A DNA stretch of 64,000 bases from contig CM062380.1 of NCBI GenBank assembly GCA_031310005.1, positions 2,728,001 through 2,792,000 of the forward strand, in the 5' to 3' direction. Below, piece by piece: positions 33,477 through 44,533 of the stretch (positions within the stretch are counted from its first letter, which is position 1; each line of letters begins with the position of its first letter). The position numbers and the translations under genes are program-made. The stretch is from Dactylellina haptotyla. Taxonomy: Eukaryota; Ascomycota; Orbiliomycetes; Orbiliales; Orbiliaceae. Under the pieces are notes generated by a model. That model was not told the DNA's origin, ran no database searches, and was given only the letters and a program-made list of their open reading frames with translations.

Positions 33477-36400
33477 ATGCAGGCAGAACCTTCAACTCGT
33501 ACTATGAGCGGATGTTGGGTCGACCTGGAGACGAACCCTGTTTCATTCCACATACATGATACCCTACGAGAACTGGAAGCAAACCTGAGCTCCCCATCCA
33601 CCCAATACCCATCGTTAATAACATGCCTTTATGCCGGTAGTATCTCTGAAAAATCTAAGGAACCGGACTCGTTCTTAAACTCCATCAATGCTAACCGGAA
33701 TTCCCAGTCGTGGACCTTTTATGTCCACGAAACGTCGATGGAAAACCTACAGCCGCTCTTATACACAAGCTCCTACATAGAAAGTGATGAAGAAACGCCT
33801 CCTACTAGCCGAATCGTGCGGGACCTATTTTACCATTTCACCGACGTTTTCGTTTGCATAGCGACTTCGCTCGAAGGATCTGCAGGTATTCTGAACTTCC
33901 TTTCGGAGACGCTCTCATCCGTTACGACGCTGCGTGTGGCCCGCCCTCAGCTCCTGATTGTCGAAGAGGAAATGGACGTTCCCGTTCGGTTCCCCATAGA
34001 AAGTTGGCTCAAAGTTCTGTCACCGGTCTTCTCTAGAATTAGGGTAGTTGGCCGGGAGGCATCTGTGCACTCCGCTGTGGCTAAAGCCTCAGCCGCGATG
34101 CAAAGAGATCTCGCCCGTGTTTGTATGCAGTTCAACTTCGTGCATTTTTCTGACTTATTAGAGCAAGCCATCGCCCATCTCGCATCTGGAGACCCAACCC
34201 CCCCCGATATAATCTCGTCTACACGAAAATATACCCCAGTTCCAAACAGTTTCATCGCGAATTGGAAGCAGGTTCTGGACGATACAAACCCAGCGGACAA
34301 GCTTTCAAAGTCTTTTGTCCTTAAGTACATTGCTTCTACCATGGTATTTGACTGCTACCCTATCGGGGCACACGGTAAGCTATTAGTTAAAGAGTCTTTT
34401 TTCGGATTTGATTGTTATGTGGCTAATACTTTTAAATATAGCCTTTAAGCCAAGCGACAGTTTTCGCATTTTGTATCACAACCACCTCAGCGAAGCACTC
34501 AACGACTGTGCCGTGTACGGGGATAAGGCTAGGGAGATTTCGCTGAGAACCGTTGAAAAACATTTTCAAAGTCTTTCGGCGCAAACTAGGCGTAGTCCTA
34601 CTCGTAGCGGCGCTATAGTTCACTACGATTTAATACGGAAAAGTCGACCATTCTGTACAAGATTAGTGATCAAAAGCTCATGTCCTATCTGCCTAACTGC
34701 GCCCCGCGATTTCATTCTCCCTTGCGACCATGGTTTCTGTCGACCGTGTGCTCGAATATTCGGAAACCAGTTGGAAAATAGCGTCACATTATCTAATTGT
34801 CTCTGGTGCGGGTCAGCGCAAGAAGACGTCGAGTTGATCTTCAAGCCGCCTACAGCTGGAATCAGAATTCTCACGATCGACGGCGGAGGTGTCCGGGGCA
34901 TCATACCCCTTCAGTTTCTCAAGATCCTCCAACAGTTTATGAATCTGGACTGTCAAATCCAGGAGTTTTTTGACATCGCTATAGGCACCAGCTCAGGTAT
35001 GCTTCATAAGATAATCGTTTCCGCGTTTGTTTTGGTTCAGGAAAGCGTTACATGCATCTGACATATATAGGTGGCCTTATCACTTTAGGTCTGTTTCTTC
35101 ACGGTTGGTCGGTGGAGGATTGCGAGAAAGCCTTTATATCAATGTCACAGGAAGCATTCAAGCCAAGGACTTTCTTCGGAATGTCCCCAACGGGGCGTTT
35201 ACAAAAAATACTACTATCCTTATGGGCCGACAGTCACTATTCGCAAGAAAGCCTGAAGGACGCACTTATAAAGTCGTTCGGTTCCAAACGCACTCTCCAG
35301 AGCTACTCTTATGCCTCTCGCACTAGTTGCAATGTGGGCGTTACCGCAACAGCCACGGATCACTCACAGCCTGTTATTTTCTCGAACTACAACATACCTC
35401 GTAAACCGGAAGGTAAATGGGATCTTTCCTTCACCAATTGTAGCCTTTCATATCAGCTAAAACTAACGTTAAAACACACACATAGGGTATCAAGTCTTAG
35501 CGTCTGATCATGAACTAAATGCTATCAATATTGTTGATGCGTAAGCCCTACACTAAACGAACAAGATTAATGGAACCGTATCTGACACATCTAAACCTCT
35601 AACTAGAGCCCTCAGCACCTCCGCTGCGCCGTGGTATGTAGTTTCGCAGACAATCGCGCCTTATATCTTCCGAATGCGAGTAACTAATTACACTTCATCA
35701 AATTAGGTACTTTCCCTCTCACAAAATCGAAAATTTAGGAGAGTTTATGGACGGGGGTTTGTGCTGGAATAATCCTACAGGCGTCGCGGTGAGGGAGATG
35801 CGAAGGATATGGCCAGAGCACACTGTCCCCGATACATTAATTTCGATAGGGACTGGTATTTCATCGACACCAGAATCTCCGACAAACCCACAGCCGGCGA
35901 TAAAATGGGGTAAGGCCTTTGTTCAGCTTTTCTCAACATTCATGTCCTCCCTGGACGGCGAAAAAATATGGAATGAATGGCGCCACACTGTTCCGCTGCC
36001 GTTCCGCCAGAAAGCTCACAGGCTAAACGCCCTCTTGGACGATAGTCAGCCTCGTCTGGACGACCTTCCTGCTATTAGAGAGCTTAAATCACAAGCGATG
36101 TCCAAGGCCATCTCCATGACAGAAGATATCAGAAAGATCACCGCGGAACTGGTAGCGTCGTTATTTTATGTCGAATTTTTGGATCGACCATGTTTTCAGA
36201 ATTCAGAATATACCTGCTATGGGAGGATCTATTGCCGCCTCACCAATTCTGCGGCGGAGAAAACTCTAGTCAATAGACTTAGAAACAACTTTTCTAAATT
36301 CTGGGTGAATGGTGTTGAAACACCTTTCCCTCAAGCTAGTGGGTCACCCTTTCATGTGGACTTCACCTTACGTACACGGAGTCTGCAAGTTGATATTACA

Positions 36401-36583
36401 ATACGATTGGGGACGGCGTATAACGAATCCATCGACATCAGCGGGTTGCCGAAAACACTTGAAACCTTGTTGAGCCTTCAAATGATGCATTGCATATTTG
36501 GCTTTAAACATGCGATAAAGAGACAGAGGTCCGATTCTACTACGAGCATACAGAAACGATCAAGAAGGAAATGCACCCAATAG
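33477..36583 (+). CDS. RING-finger patatin-like phospholipase
   Basis: This predicted protein has about 917 residues. Exons are 33477-34374, 34442-34996, 35071-35412, 35486-35540, 35607-35633 and 35707-36583. All phases match and the branch points are CTAAC-like. Residues 1-375 form an unrecognised N-terminal region. A C3HC4-type RING-like finger is at 380-422 (CPICL, PCDHGFC, RPC, CLWCG). The patatin domain follows: the oxyanion loop DGGGVRG (446-452), the nucleophile motif GTSSG with Ser483, ATSAAP-like STSAAP, and the catalytic DGG with Asp641. All catalytic elements are present, so it should hydrolyse acyl lipids. Patatin phospholipases are common Starship cargo and act downstream of some fungal NLR immune receptors. 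No NLR is seen here. Confidence 0.9.
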
Positions 36584-36725
36584 TTATTCTACAGAAGTCC
36601 ACGACCTATGCACCGTTATCTGCGCAAACTCTACGAGCCCGGCTAGGACTGCTTGTGGCGTATTCTGATACTTCCTTATGAAGGCCCCCTTTTTAAATAG
36701 ATATACATTTAGCTCAGTTCCAAAT

Positions 36726-37722
36726 TTAATCTCCAAAGTTTTTAGTTCTTACCTGCTTTAAAGTCTTCAGGCTGGCGTGTGATGTATTTCGGACAAAATC
36801 CTGAAGCTCGGGCGTCCATCGTGCGGGTTCAGATACACGAAAAGATCCATCTTTTCCCTCTGGTATATCCCCATCTTGCATCAAACCCAGACAGATTTTC
36901 CCCAGCGATATCGAGGTTCGGTATCCCACAGACTCACGTTCAGAATTTTTTGCCCCTTCGCCCATACCGCGAAACGGGTCTCCGATCTTGACATCCCCTT
37001 TAGCGGAAACCATAATACCATCTATGTGTATCTCAATGTGTTCAATACCATTCTCGACGAGGAAAAATAATCCCGAGATAGTCTGATCATGGTTAAGGAA
37101 AGTGTTTATCTATTAGCAAACAGCTCGGATCGCACACAATATTATTTATATTAGTTACCTGCACCATTATAACCCCAATATGTTCTTCCGTAATTGTTCC
37201 TCCAGACATGATAATATCAGTCAAGGTAACACCGCCATAATCGAATACAATGTATGACGTCTCTAAGCCCTTGTCCTCGATATAAAGAGAAAATTCGAGT
37301 AAATTATCGTGTATAGGGTATGATTTGATGATAGACTCTAATGACTCCAGCCTTCCTCGAAGCTCTGAGATCAGTACTACCTTGTTGAGTCTCCGGTGTT
37401 GGGCTAGCACAAGCTTATCCCAAAGATCTAAATTCAAGATTTTGATGTAATCAGCCCAGATATGGCTACCTTTTACGATTTTTCTAGTCGATTTTTTTTT
37501 TGAATCAAGGCCATCGGTTCCAAGAGGATTTGAAATGGGATTATTGAAGTCAGTAGGGTTACGATCAATTCTCACACCTGGCCGAACGCCAGTTTTCCCC
37601 CTCGTGGCCTGCGCGTTGGGTCTTTTTGCATCCCACGAGCTGGAGCTGGCCGCCGGGAATGAGGTTGTTTGTGATTCGGTTCCAAACCAGCGTGTATCTG
37701 GGCGGGAACTTTCCTTCGCCAT
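36726..37722 (-). CDS. Protein-kinase-like pseudokinase
   Basis: This predicted protein has about 306 residues. Exon 1 is 37722-37159 and exon 2 is 37082-36726. The 76-nt intron has a GTAACT donor, and phase 0 is kept. The N-terminal 80 residues are disordered. The rest follows the kinase fold: an alphaC-like segment (LNKVVLISELRG), SYIVFDYGGVTLTDI as the hinge, and FLVENGIEHIEIHIDGIMVS in place of the HRD catalytic loop. GDVKIGDP stands at the DFG position and SLGKICLGLM is a helix-F-like segment. The catalytic Asp of HRD and the DFG triad are missing, so it is predicted inactive. It could act as a decoy or scaffold, which is inference. The C-terminal lobe looks shortened. Confidence 0.65.
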
Positions 37723-38381
37723 TTTTGTAAATTTTTACTATCGGACACGAGAATTGAGTTACGTTACTGAGAACGACAACAACGATAGGTAATGTATTGT
37801 TAAATTTGGCTTGCAGCAGCTCTGCCCTTTTAAGTTGTAACATTGGTCTCGCTCTTTGTGGAGAAGTGAGCCAGCTCCGAAGACGATTCAGTGACCCACT
37901 CGGATTGAAATTGGCCGGTTATCAAGAACCAACCGCTGGAACAAGCTACTTTCGCTATTACTACCCTTTATTTCAAACATCTACAATTTCAGTAACAAGA
38001 TTTCAGTATTTATAATGCATTCGCTAGCTCCGGAAATCAATTTACGAGCATTCTATTCACGAATTCACATACATTACCCAGACATATCGATATATATCTA
38101 TAATTTTAGCACGTCAACCGATCTAGTTCCGCATTGCTCACACGCCAGGCAACACATTTTTTCTCGTCCAAGGCAAAACCACCAGTACGACAAACGGGCT
38201 GCTGGAGACGGCTATTCTACTGTCCGCTCTTTACATTGAATTTCAATATATTGTCTCGTTTCGCAACCAGACTTGTTCTTGCGGATAACCGATTCTTAGG
38301 TTTGTCCACCTGCCTCCGCAAAACGATGCGATCTTCTAAGCATGTCATTAACTCCACGTAGCAGGTCAGGTTGCAATCAAA
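37723..38381. other. Intergenic, nothing recognised
   Basis: This is the divergent space between the pseudokinase and the small coiled-coil gene. No supported gene or motif. Confidence 0.45.
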
Positions 38382-38699
38382 ATGGAGGGCACCGATTACC
38401 CACCCGCGCCACCAGCAAAAGATGAACGCCGACCTGGCCATTTGCAACAACATAGAGGGATAGATGCTTCAGGTTCGAAAGCTCGACCTTCTGGGGATGC
38501 TGACCGCCTCGAGCTCGAACGAAAAGTCGCGGCACTCTGGAAGGCCCATGAAGAGACCCTCCTTTTTCACAACATCTTACACGAGAGAATAGGTCAAATT
38601 GAAAACACCGTCGTTTTACTCAGAAAAGACTATTCCAGATACTGTGTTGCTAAAGCAGAGGCTCTCTCAAAACCGAAGGTCAACAAGCAGACAGAATAA
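38382..38699 (+). CDS. Small coiled-coil protein
   Basis: This is a 105-residue frame from the ATG at 38382. The N-terminal 40 residues are Pro/Arg-rich. Residues about 42-90 form a charged helix with heptads (RLELERKVAALWKAHEETLL; ERIGQIENTVVLLRKD). I do not recognise the family. It has a full start-stop frame and coding-like composition. It may be part of a larger spliced gene, though no clear 5' exon was found. Confidence 0.45.
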   Translation: MEGTDYPPAPPAKDERRPGHLQQHRGIDASGSKARPSGDADRLELERKVAALWKAHEETLLFHNILHERIGQIENTVVLLRKDYSRYCVAKAEALSKPKVNKQTE

Positions 38700-39221
38700 G
38701 CATATGGAACCTACGTTGGGAGACTACAGGTAGAACATTAGCTTCCAATTAAAGCACTCGAGTATTATGTATACATAAGAAAAATCGCTCCATCGCATAG
38801 CTAACAGCAAATAAAAACATATATTTCATCTCTCGGAGCTATACTTTCCCTGATAGATGCATAATGGGGTGAACGAGAGGTGTCGCTGAATGCAAGTCTT
38901 CGGACCAGTCTCAACCAAAACAAAACAACACAGTCAGCGCCCGACAAAGCTTTTTCTGGTTTGCAACAAAACCAGTTCCTTCAGAGTGTTGTCTGGCCTG
39001 CGAGACCAGCTCCTTCCACCCCTAACTTAGTCTCGTTGCCAGACGCTGGTGTTGCCCAGTGTTCTTCCCCATCAACACTTAACTAAAAGAAAATATTGGT
39101 GTTCGCGCAAAGGCACCAGGACCGATCGCGCAAACGAAACAAAATACTCAAAACAGATAGGTCCCGAAACCAGAAACAGAGAGAATCCTCTAATCAATGA
39201 ACTGAATAAATAGCAAGACCC
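38700..39221. other. Intergenic with one dispersed repeat copy
   Basis: No gene is supported. A diverged dispersed repeat copy is at 38909-38933. Words resembling the region near 5890 (AATAAATAGCAA..CCCTCACAC) recur at 39208, so related non-coding sequence may extend between the two places. Confidence 0.45.
38909..38933 (+). repeat. Dispersed repeat, copy C
   Basis: This copy begins TCTCAACCAAAACAAAAC and ends AACACAG. It differs by a few bases from the two identical copies at 2058 and 29605. Confidence 0.5.
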
Positions 39222-39656
39222 TCACACACCACGGTGAGTATTTTCTAACCGGCCATAATGGATAGTACCAACATTTTCGCTACCATCGGCGCCGCGAAGA
39301 ACAGCTCCCCCGTCGGCTGAAAAATGTGAACGTAAAAAGTGTGCTGGCTCTAGATCTCGGGGATCAGGAAGTCCAGATTCCGGGTCTTGCTCAATGAGCT
39401 CGTCGATGACACTATGAAGTTTATTTGGATCGAGTTCAGTGGACCCTTCCTTACAGATGTCATGCCTTTTTTTAAGCTTCAGTATCCTCTTCCGAACTCC
39501 GTCGAGTTTTCTGTTCCCATGGCATATATTTTGAAGGTAAGTTGCGATGAGCTCAGTAGTTGCCTCATATTGCTCTCTTCTCTCTAAGATCAGGCAGCTG
39601 AGGAGGCTCAACAACACAATTTCTTCGCGCCCAGTCCACGGAGGCTTCGGAGGCAT
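39222..39656 (-). CDS. SANT/Myb-like protein
   Basis: This is a 144-residue frame from the ATG at 39656. The N-terminus resembles one Myb/SANT repeat (PPWTGREEIVLLSLLSCL with Trp at the expected first helix, then ATYLQNIC and VRKRILKLKKRH). The C-terminal half is acidic and loosely structured. Myb/SANT-like genes of this size are common in fungal accessory regions and are known Starship passengers. No intron is required. A DNA-binding role is inferred from the repeat only. Confidence 0.55.
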   Translation of the reverse strand: MPPKPPWTGREEIVLLSLLSCLILERREQYEATTELIATYLQNICHGNRKLDGVRKRILKLKKRHDICKEGSTELDPNKLHSVIDELIEQDPESGLPDPRDLEPAHFLRSHFSADGGAVLRGADGSENVGTIHYGRLENTHRGV

Positions 39657-40089
39657 TTGAATATCGAACTTCCACGCCTTTTTGACCCAAGCGATGAGGT
39701 GGTTTGGAAGGGCCCGCTAGCAGTGACCAGAATAGAAGAATAATTACAATTTAGAAAGAGAGTGCGCGTGTGTAGCGACCGCGGATTTATGAAATAACGC
39801 CTAGTTGGCAATGTATGAACAGTAATGATGGTAACTTGGTATGATTGTGAAGGTATGAAACCAAGTGGGTAGAGGGCTAGCTTCAAAAGGCCGACCATAT
39901 ACAGATATATATATATATATATACACGGATACGCACACACATTTTTATCTACCTGTTACTATCCTCATTCTTATCTGACGCGCAGGTAATAAAATGATCA
40001 ACCCAATTGACTAGTTTCGAAATCAAAAGTTTTTGGAAACAATACATCGGAAATCGGAGCCGATGAGAGTGCGCTAGGTACACGAAGCA
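39657..40089. other. Intergenic with (TA)n run
   Basis: It holds a TA microsatellite at about 39905-39922. No gene. Confidence 0.5.
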
Positions 40090-40940
40090 TCAGGCCCAGC
40101 TGAACGGGATAGTGTCGTTTTCGGTTTCGTGTGATCCCGTATACTCATAGATCCTCTGTGCCACCTTACGTCCTTCCTCGATCTCCACTTTGATCTGTTG
40201 CAACTCCCCTTCCAAAGCCGCTATTCGTTTTTCGAGGGGCCTAAAGCAATATTAGCGGCAGTCCCGACAGAGTGGTTTGGCAAACTATAGCCCGCGTCGC
40301 GGTGTCCAAGCTGCTCTGCCGCACACCTACTCGAGCAATCTAATGTGTTGAGCGCCTATTGGTGAGTTTGGTCCTAAATATATTAATACGGCGTTTAGAA
40401 AAATTCTCACATTTTCAGCCGACCTTGACTTCCATCCGGATCATTCCTATTTAGTGTTCGCGAATTCGTGTGAGTTTAGGTACTTCGTATATTTGGCGAA
40501 ATTGCCACTTCCTTGAGTGGGCGCACCAACCAGAGACTTGTAAGCATCGTAACGCTCCAAAGAAGGGTTAGCGCCTGGAGTTTTGCATGGATTGGGCCGA
40601 CAACCTACTGTTCTTCCAACAACTTGACCCTTGTGCCAAGGAAACCCCTGGGCCGATTGGGATGGGGGGTTAGAGGTGAACCGGTTGGTAAAGGTGGATT
40701 CGTTGTGTCAGCAAAAAAAGACGAGTCGAAAATACTCGTATTGACAAGGCCTGAAAACGATTCTTTCCGTTCGAAATTCAGTTCGACAAGGGGGGGGTAA
40801 ATCGAAGCGTCAGGCGCAGAAGACCGGCCGCTATTCTCATTTTCCGTTATCAGAATTTCAAAAGCCTCTCTAACCTGCTCATCTTCCTCTCCGCCATTCG
40901 TCTCTTGCTGCTGCTGTGAGTTTACACACTGTGTAGACAT
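40090..40940 (-). CDS. Coiled-coil orphan, splicing uncertain
   Basis: At least two coding exons are visible. The first runs from the ATG at 40940 (MSTQCVNSQQQQETNGGEED) to about 40610, ending at a GTAGGT donor. The last is 40240-40090 and encodes a strong coiled-coil end (PLEKRIAALEGELQQIKVEI, then EEGRKVAQRIYEY) after a CTTTAG acceptor, with stop TGA at 40092-40090. One or two short internal exons between 40250 and 40600 are needed to keep phase; I could not settle them. Gene orientation and both end exons are reasonably supported. The function is unknown. Confidence 0.45.
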
Positions 40941-41783
40941 CGCTAAAACCCTATCTTCCCTAAAGTGTAGCGGTTTATAGAATTTTTGTTAATTGCTTAT
41001 GATAATTGGTGTTCTTCAACAGGCTCTATTGCACGATTGTTGAGTTAGGGATGGCTTATCTTTATATTTTTTTTAGATTGGACAAAGGAATTGTATGAGT
41101 GATAGCCTACGCCTTTCATCTCTTCATTTAACCTTACCGGGACTGTAGTTGGATCCTCAAGGCTGTAAGCACAGGGAGAAAGGTAAGTCGTTTTCTGGTT
41201 GGGCGGACCAATCTTTTCTTGAGGGCCTGATTCACATGATGTTGGTATCCATTCTTGACATTCCGGGAGAACGTCTGTGGTCTTCTAAATCTACTATTGG
41301 TTACAGGCATGACGTGCGTACCCATTTATGCAAAGTACCTCTTTGTACCATGTCATATCCACATGGCAACAAAGATGCTTTCGTGCACCACACCACATGG
41401 CCAACCCTTGTTTCGTTTATGACGTCCATCCAGGTAAGGTGTTGGGACGAGAATATATCGGTTACCAGATTGGAAAATCAACTTTTCTCTATGGAGATGG
41501 GGTTCTCGAGCAAGCTAGAGACCAGGAGACTTCATTATCTTATAAAAGACGAAACAAATCAGCCTCCCTTATTCCTGATTCCGACGTACAAGCTCACGAC
41601 GGGAACCAGCAGGATTAATTTCCAACTCAATGAGATACATAGATCGGCCCGAGAGACAACACAAAAATCCAAGATCTATCTATCTGTCCCTGTTACGTTA
41701 CCATACTGCATCTCACACTAGGCATAGATAATCTAGTGAAGCCGGTCGCAGTAATAAAAACGGAAACTACATTTAACGACACG
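40941..41783. other. Possible C2H2-like fragment in otherwise unassigned stretch
   Basis: Around 41307-41433 (plus) a short segment reads RHDVRTHLCKVPLC followed by HGNKDAFVHH, vaguely like a C2H2 finger. It lies between a TTACAG acceptor and a GTAAGG donor. I found no start exon or continuation that makes a full gene, so none is called. Confidence 0.3.
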
Positions 41784-42098
41784 ATGGAGCCGAGCCGGGA
41801 ACCCATGGGATCGAACTCCGGCGTTGTGGAGTCGAACTCAGATATTATTGTTCTAAACCCGAACAAACGCGTTGCTCGACCGCGTTGGACGGATGAGGAG
41901 AGACAAATTCTCTGGACCTTGAAGCAAGAAAAAAATATTTCCGATTGGTCTTTGGTCTTACAAGCTTTCAACCAACATCCGTTAACAACCCCACGAACGT
42001 TGGATGCTCTAAGGCACGAGTACTACAGATTGGCAGTAGGTAGCTCTTGCTTAACACCCGGATTAACACCAACTAAGCTGATGATGATGGGACTTTAG
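41784..42098 (+). CDS. Small SANT/Myb-like protein
   Basis: This is a 104-residue frame from the ATG at 41784. A single Myb/SANT-like repeat occupies residues about 33-85 (RPRWTDEERQILWTLKQEKN, SDWSLVLQAFNQH, RTLDALRHEYYRL), with Trp residues at the first two core positions and Tyr near the third. This is a better match than the other SANT-like genes here. The N-terminus is Asn/Ser-rich. It is probably a nuclear DNA- or chromatin-binding protein; the target is unknown. Confidence 0.65.
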   Translation: MEPSREPMGSNSGVVESNSDIIVLNPNKRVARPRWTDEERQILWTLKQEKNISDWSLVLQAFNQHPLTTPRTLDALRHEYYRLAVGSSCLTPGLTPTKLMMMGL

Positions 42099-42606
42099 AC
42101 ACCTGAGCCGAGCTAAGCCCATACTATATAGCCGTTAATTTGTACCAATTTCCGTTTGCTCCGATGCTAGGTCGGCGTTGGCCTCGAAAATTGCCAGCGT
42201 CTTATAATGCCATGGTATCACTATTTTTTGAGATTCTGGGTAGTCTACGGTACCTTGAAAGGATATCCTATAAGCAGCCGAATTAGTACGATTCTAAATA
42301 GAAATAGCGATGGAGCGTTTAACATATATCTTATGAGATGTACCTATTCCTTGTTAATGTCGCCTAGCGCAGAACACATAATTATGGTTTGAGGGTTGGT
42401 TGGATTTGTTGGATCTCGGTAGGAACTGTGGACACCCGGGAAGATGTATATATAAATAGTAGAACCCACTACTTCAAACTGTAATAGAAAGGTTGACATA
42501 TTTCAAAATTCGATACTTCAGGCGTCCGTCACAGCCAAATTCCGATAAACAACGTACTAGGCCACTGGGGTAGCTAGGTTAAGTTCTAGGAACACATTTA
42601 GAACGA
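42099..42606. other. Intergenic, nothing recognised
   Basis: It lies between two plus-strand genes. No feature is seen. Confidence 0.5.
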
Positions 42607-43586
42607 ATGTCCTATAAAGATTTTTTGACCTTGTTCTTTCTAGATTCTTCTATAGGACGGTATGGCTTGACAAAGCCGGCAGTAATGGTATTTCTAAAAA
42701 CCGCCAAGCTCTATCTTAGCCCCGACTGTATTTCGACAGAACTCTGGGAGGCACGTCCGTACCGGCAACGGAGCATTAGAACCAGTGAAGTCTTCTTGGC
42801 TGGTGAGGCCCCAAGTTTTACTCCCCATCTATGGAGTATCATAAAAACTGGCATTGAACAAAAGCACCGAGCTTTGGGTTATTCCACGATGCTTCTCCCA
42901 CAAAAACTTCGCAGTTTAGGGCTGCCCAAAGATGTCACCAACGAGATAACCCAATCCGGGTTTCAGTACTATGCAGAAGCGTTAGATTTGTATCAATTGG
43001 TAATAGAATACATACGGACCAATCTCGAGTAAGAATTTGCCTGTCTGATTGGCGTAGACGGTATTGGATCTAACCTACACCTAAACCTAGAGAGAATTTC
43101 ATCCCCAGGCTGAGAATCACGCCGAAACAGTTTCGCATCGAAAACATCATTCCGAGCGATAAGGTCTTATTCCACGTTGCGAGCCGCAAGAAGCTATGTT
43201 ATTTTATGAGCACTGGGAAACTCAAAGCTCTTCGACTCAATCCTCCTTCGCCTTTTTCGGATTCTCAAATCATGGTCTACTTCTATCTTCGACTCGATGC
43301 CGCTATTATACATCATCGTTGGCTATCCACTCTCCACCCCGATATCCACTTTAAAATCTTGGTCGTAACATTTAATAGAAGCATCGCCGACGCTATGAAC
43401 GAGAAGATGGGGTTCGTCAAGGGGGAGGAAGTTAGAGAACTCGTATACCAAGACCGGTATCCCCCGCTGGAGGGGTCAGATATTTTGGTGGGGAGTCTCA
43501 GGTGCCATACAAATGAGAACAGTCTCCTTGGGTTTAGAAATCACTCCTGGACAATTGTTGAAGGCCAGCAATTTTTTTGGTTATAG
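42607..43586 (+). CDS. Hypothetical protein, two exons
   Basis: This predicted protein has 299 residues. Exon 1 is 42607-43028 and exon 2 is 43109-43586. The intron has a GTAAGA donor and a CCCCAG acceptor, and phase matches exactly. I do not recognise the family. It looks globular rather than disordered, with mixed helix and strand (MLLPQKLRSLGLPKDV; YYAEALDLYQLVIEYIRTN; MVYFYLRLDAAIIHHRW; FKILVVTFNRSIADAMNEKM). The last stretch is faintly GNAT-like (NEKMGF), but the acetyl-CoA loop is not visible. I leave it unassigned. Confidence 0.55.
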
Positions 43587-44533
43587 CCTGATCGATAAAT
43601 TTGTTTCAAATGTACTTTGGAGGATGGTTAATCGGTACCTGAAGGTACATGTACGTCGAGTGCTTGCTTGTGAAGGGGTTTGAATGAATACCAAGCCTGA
43701 TTAGGCTAGCCGATATACAGTGGGACACGCACAGAACCTGGTAGCGCCGTGAGCGTCTGCCCCACAGGCTCCACATTGGCGTTAATTGCGTCGTACACGA
43801 GTATTCCAAATGGAATGTTTGCTCCTGTGAGACTCAACCGTATTGTCGGATCTGAAGACTAGGATAAGATACAAAAATATGAGGTGAAGGTGGAGCCTAC
43901 GAACGGGAAAAGAGAGTCTTTTGGGGGAGCTCGAGAGATACCGGCCATCTCTCAATCCTTGGCGCTTCACTATCAGCCCATTTAGACAACGGAGATCGTG
44001 GAAACCGCAAGAATGCAGTCTACCCCTACCCTGTTGGATGTTGGTTTCTCAAGGCACTGAAACACTGTCGAATGACTCGCCTGAGAAGAGTCTGGACCCA
44101 ATGGCTCGCCAATTCCTCCCGGGTAAACATTCTGTTTGAGAGAAATAGCAACAATGGCTCGCCAATTCCTCCCGAGTAAACATTCTGTTTGAGAGAAATA
44201 GCAACAATGGCTCGCCAATTCCTCCCGGTTAAATATTCTGTTTGAAAGAAAATAGTAGGAATGGCTCGCCAACTCCTCCCGGGTAAATACTCCTTTCAAA
44301 AAATCGTTGTTGTTATGTGGCGGTGCGATCGGATGCTAATGCGGCTGGGTTTTGATTTCGGTTTGGGACTGCGCCACATGGCGCCCGAAACATTCTCATT
44401 CGCCAACAACCACCGAAATGTTCTCATTTCATCGCCAAATCAATCTTCCGATACCAGCTGAACGAACTCGTCAACCTGCTTTCAATAACCATATTCTAGA
44501 TTTCGCTCCAAATCTATACTTACTGGAACCGCA
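43587..44533. other. Intergenic with four-copy GGCTCGCCAA array
   Basis: No gene is supported. The array at 44101-44295 is described separately. Confidence 0.5.
44101..44295. repeat. Four-copy tandem repeat, 53-54 bp period
   Basis: Units start ATGGCTCGCCAATTCCTCCC at 44101, 44154, 44207 and 44261. The first three are nearly identical and the fourth is diverged and truncated. Each carries the GGCTCGCCAA word shared with 20252 and, inverted, with 28087. An open frame across it on the minus strand is a by-product of the repeat. Confidence 0.8.

Noticed and set aside
33477-36583. NLR immune receptor with patatin effector
   Set aside because: No NACHT or NB-ARC P-loop is visible in the N-terminal region or in neighbouring genes.
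43982-44299. Minus-strand frame with repeated REELASH peptide
   Set aside because: It is created by the four-copy DNA repeat; there is no start context, domain or continuation.
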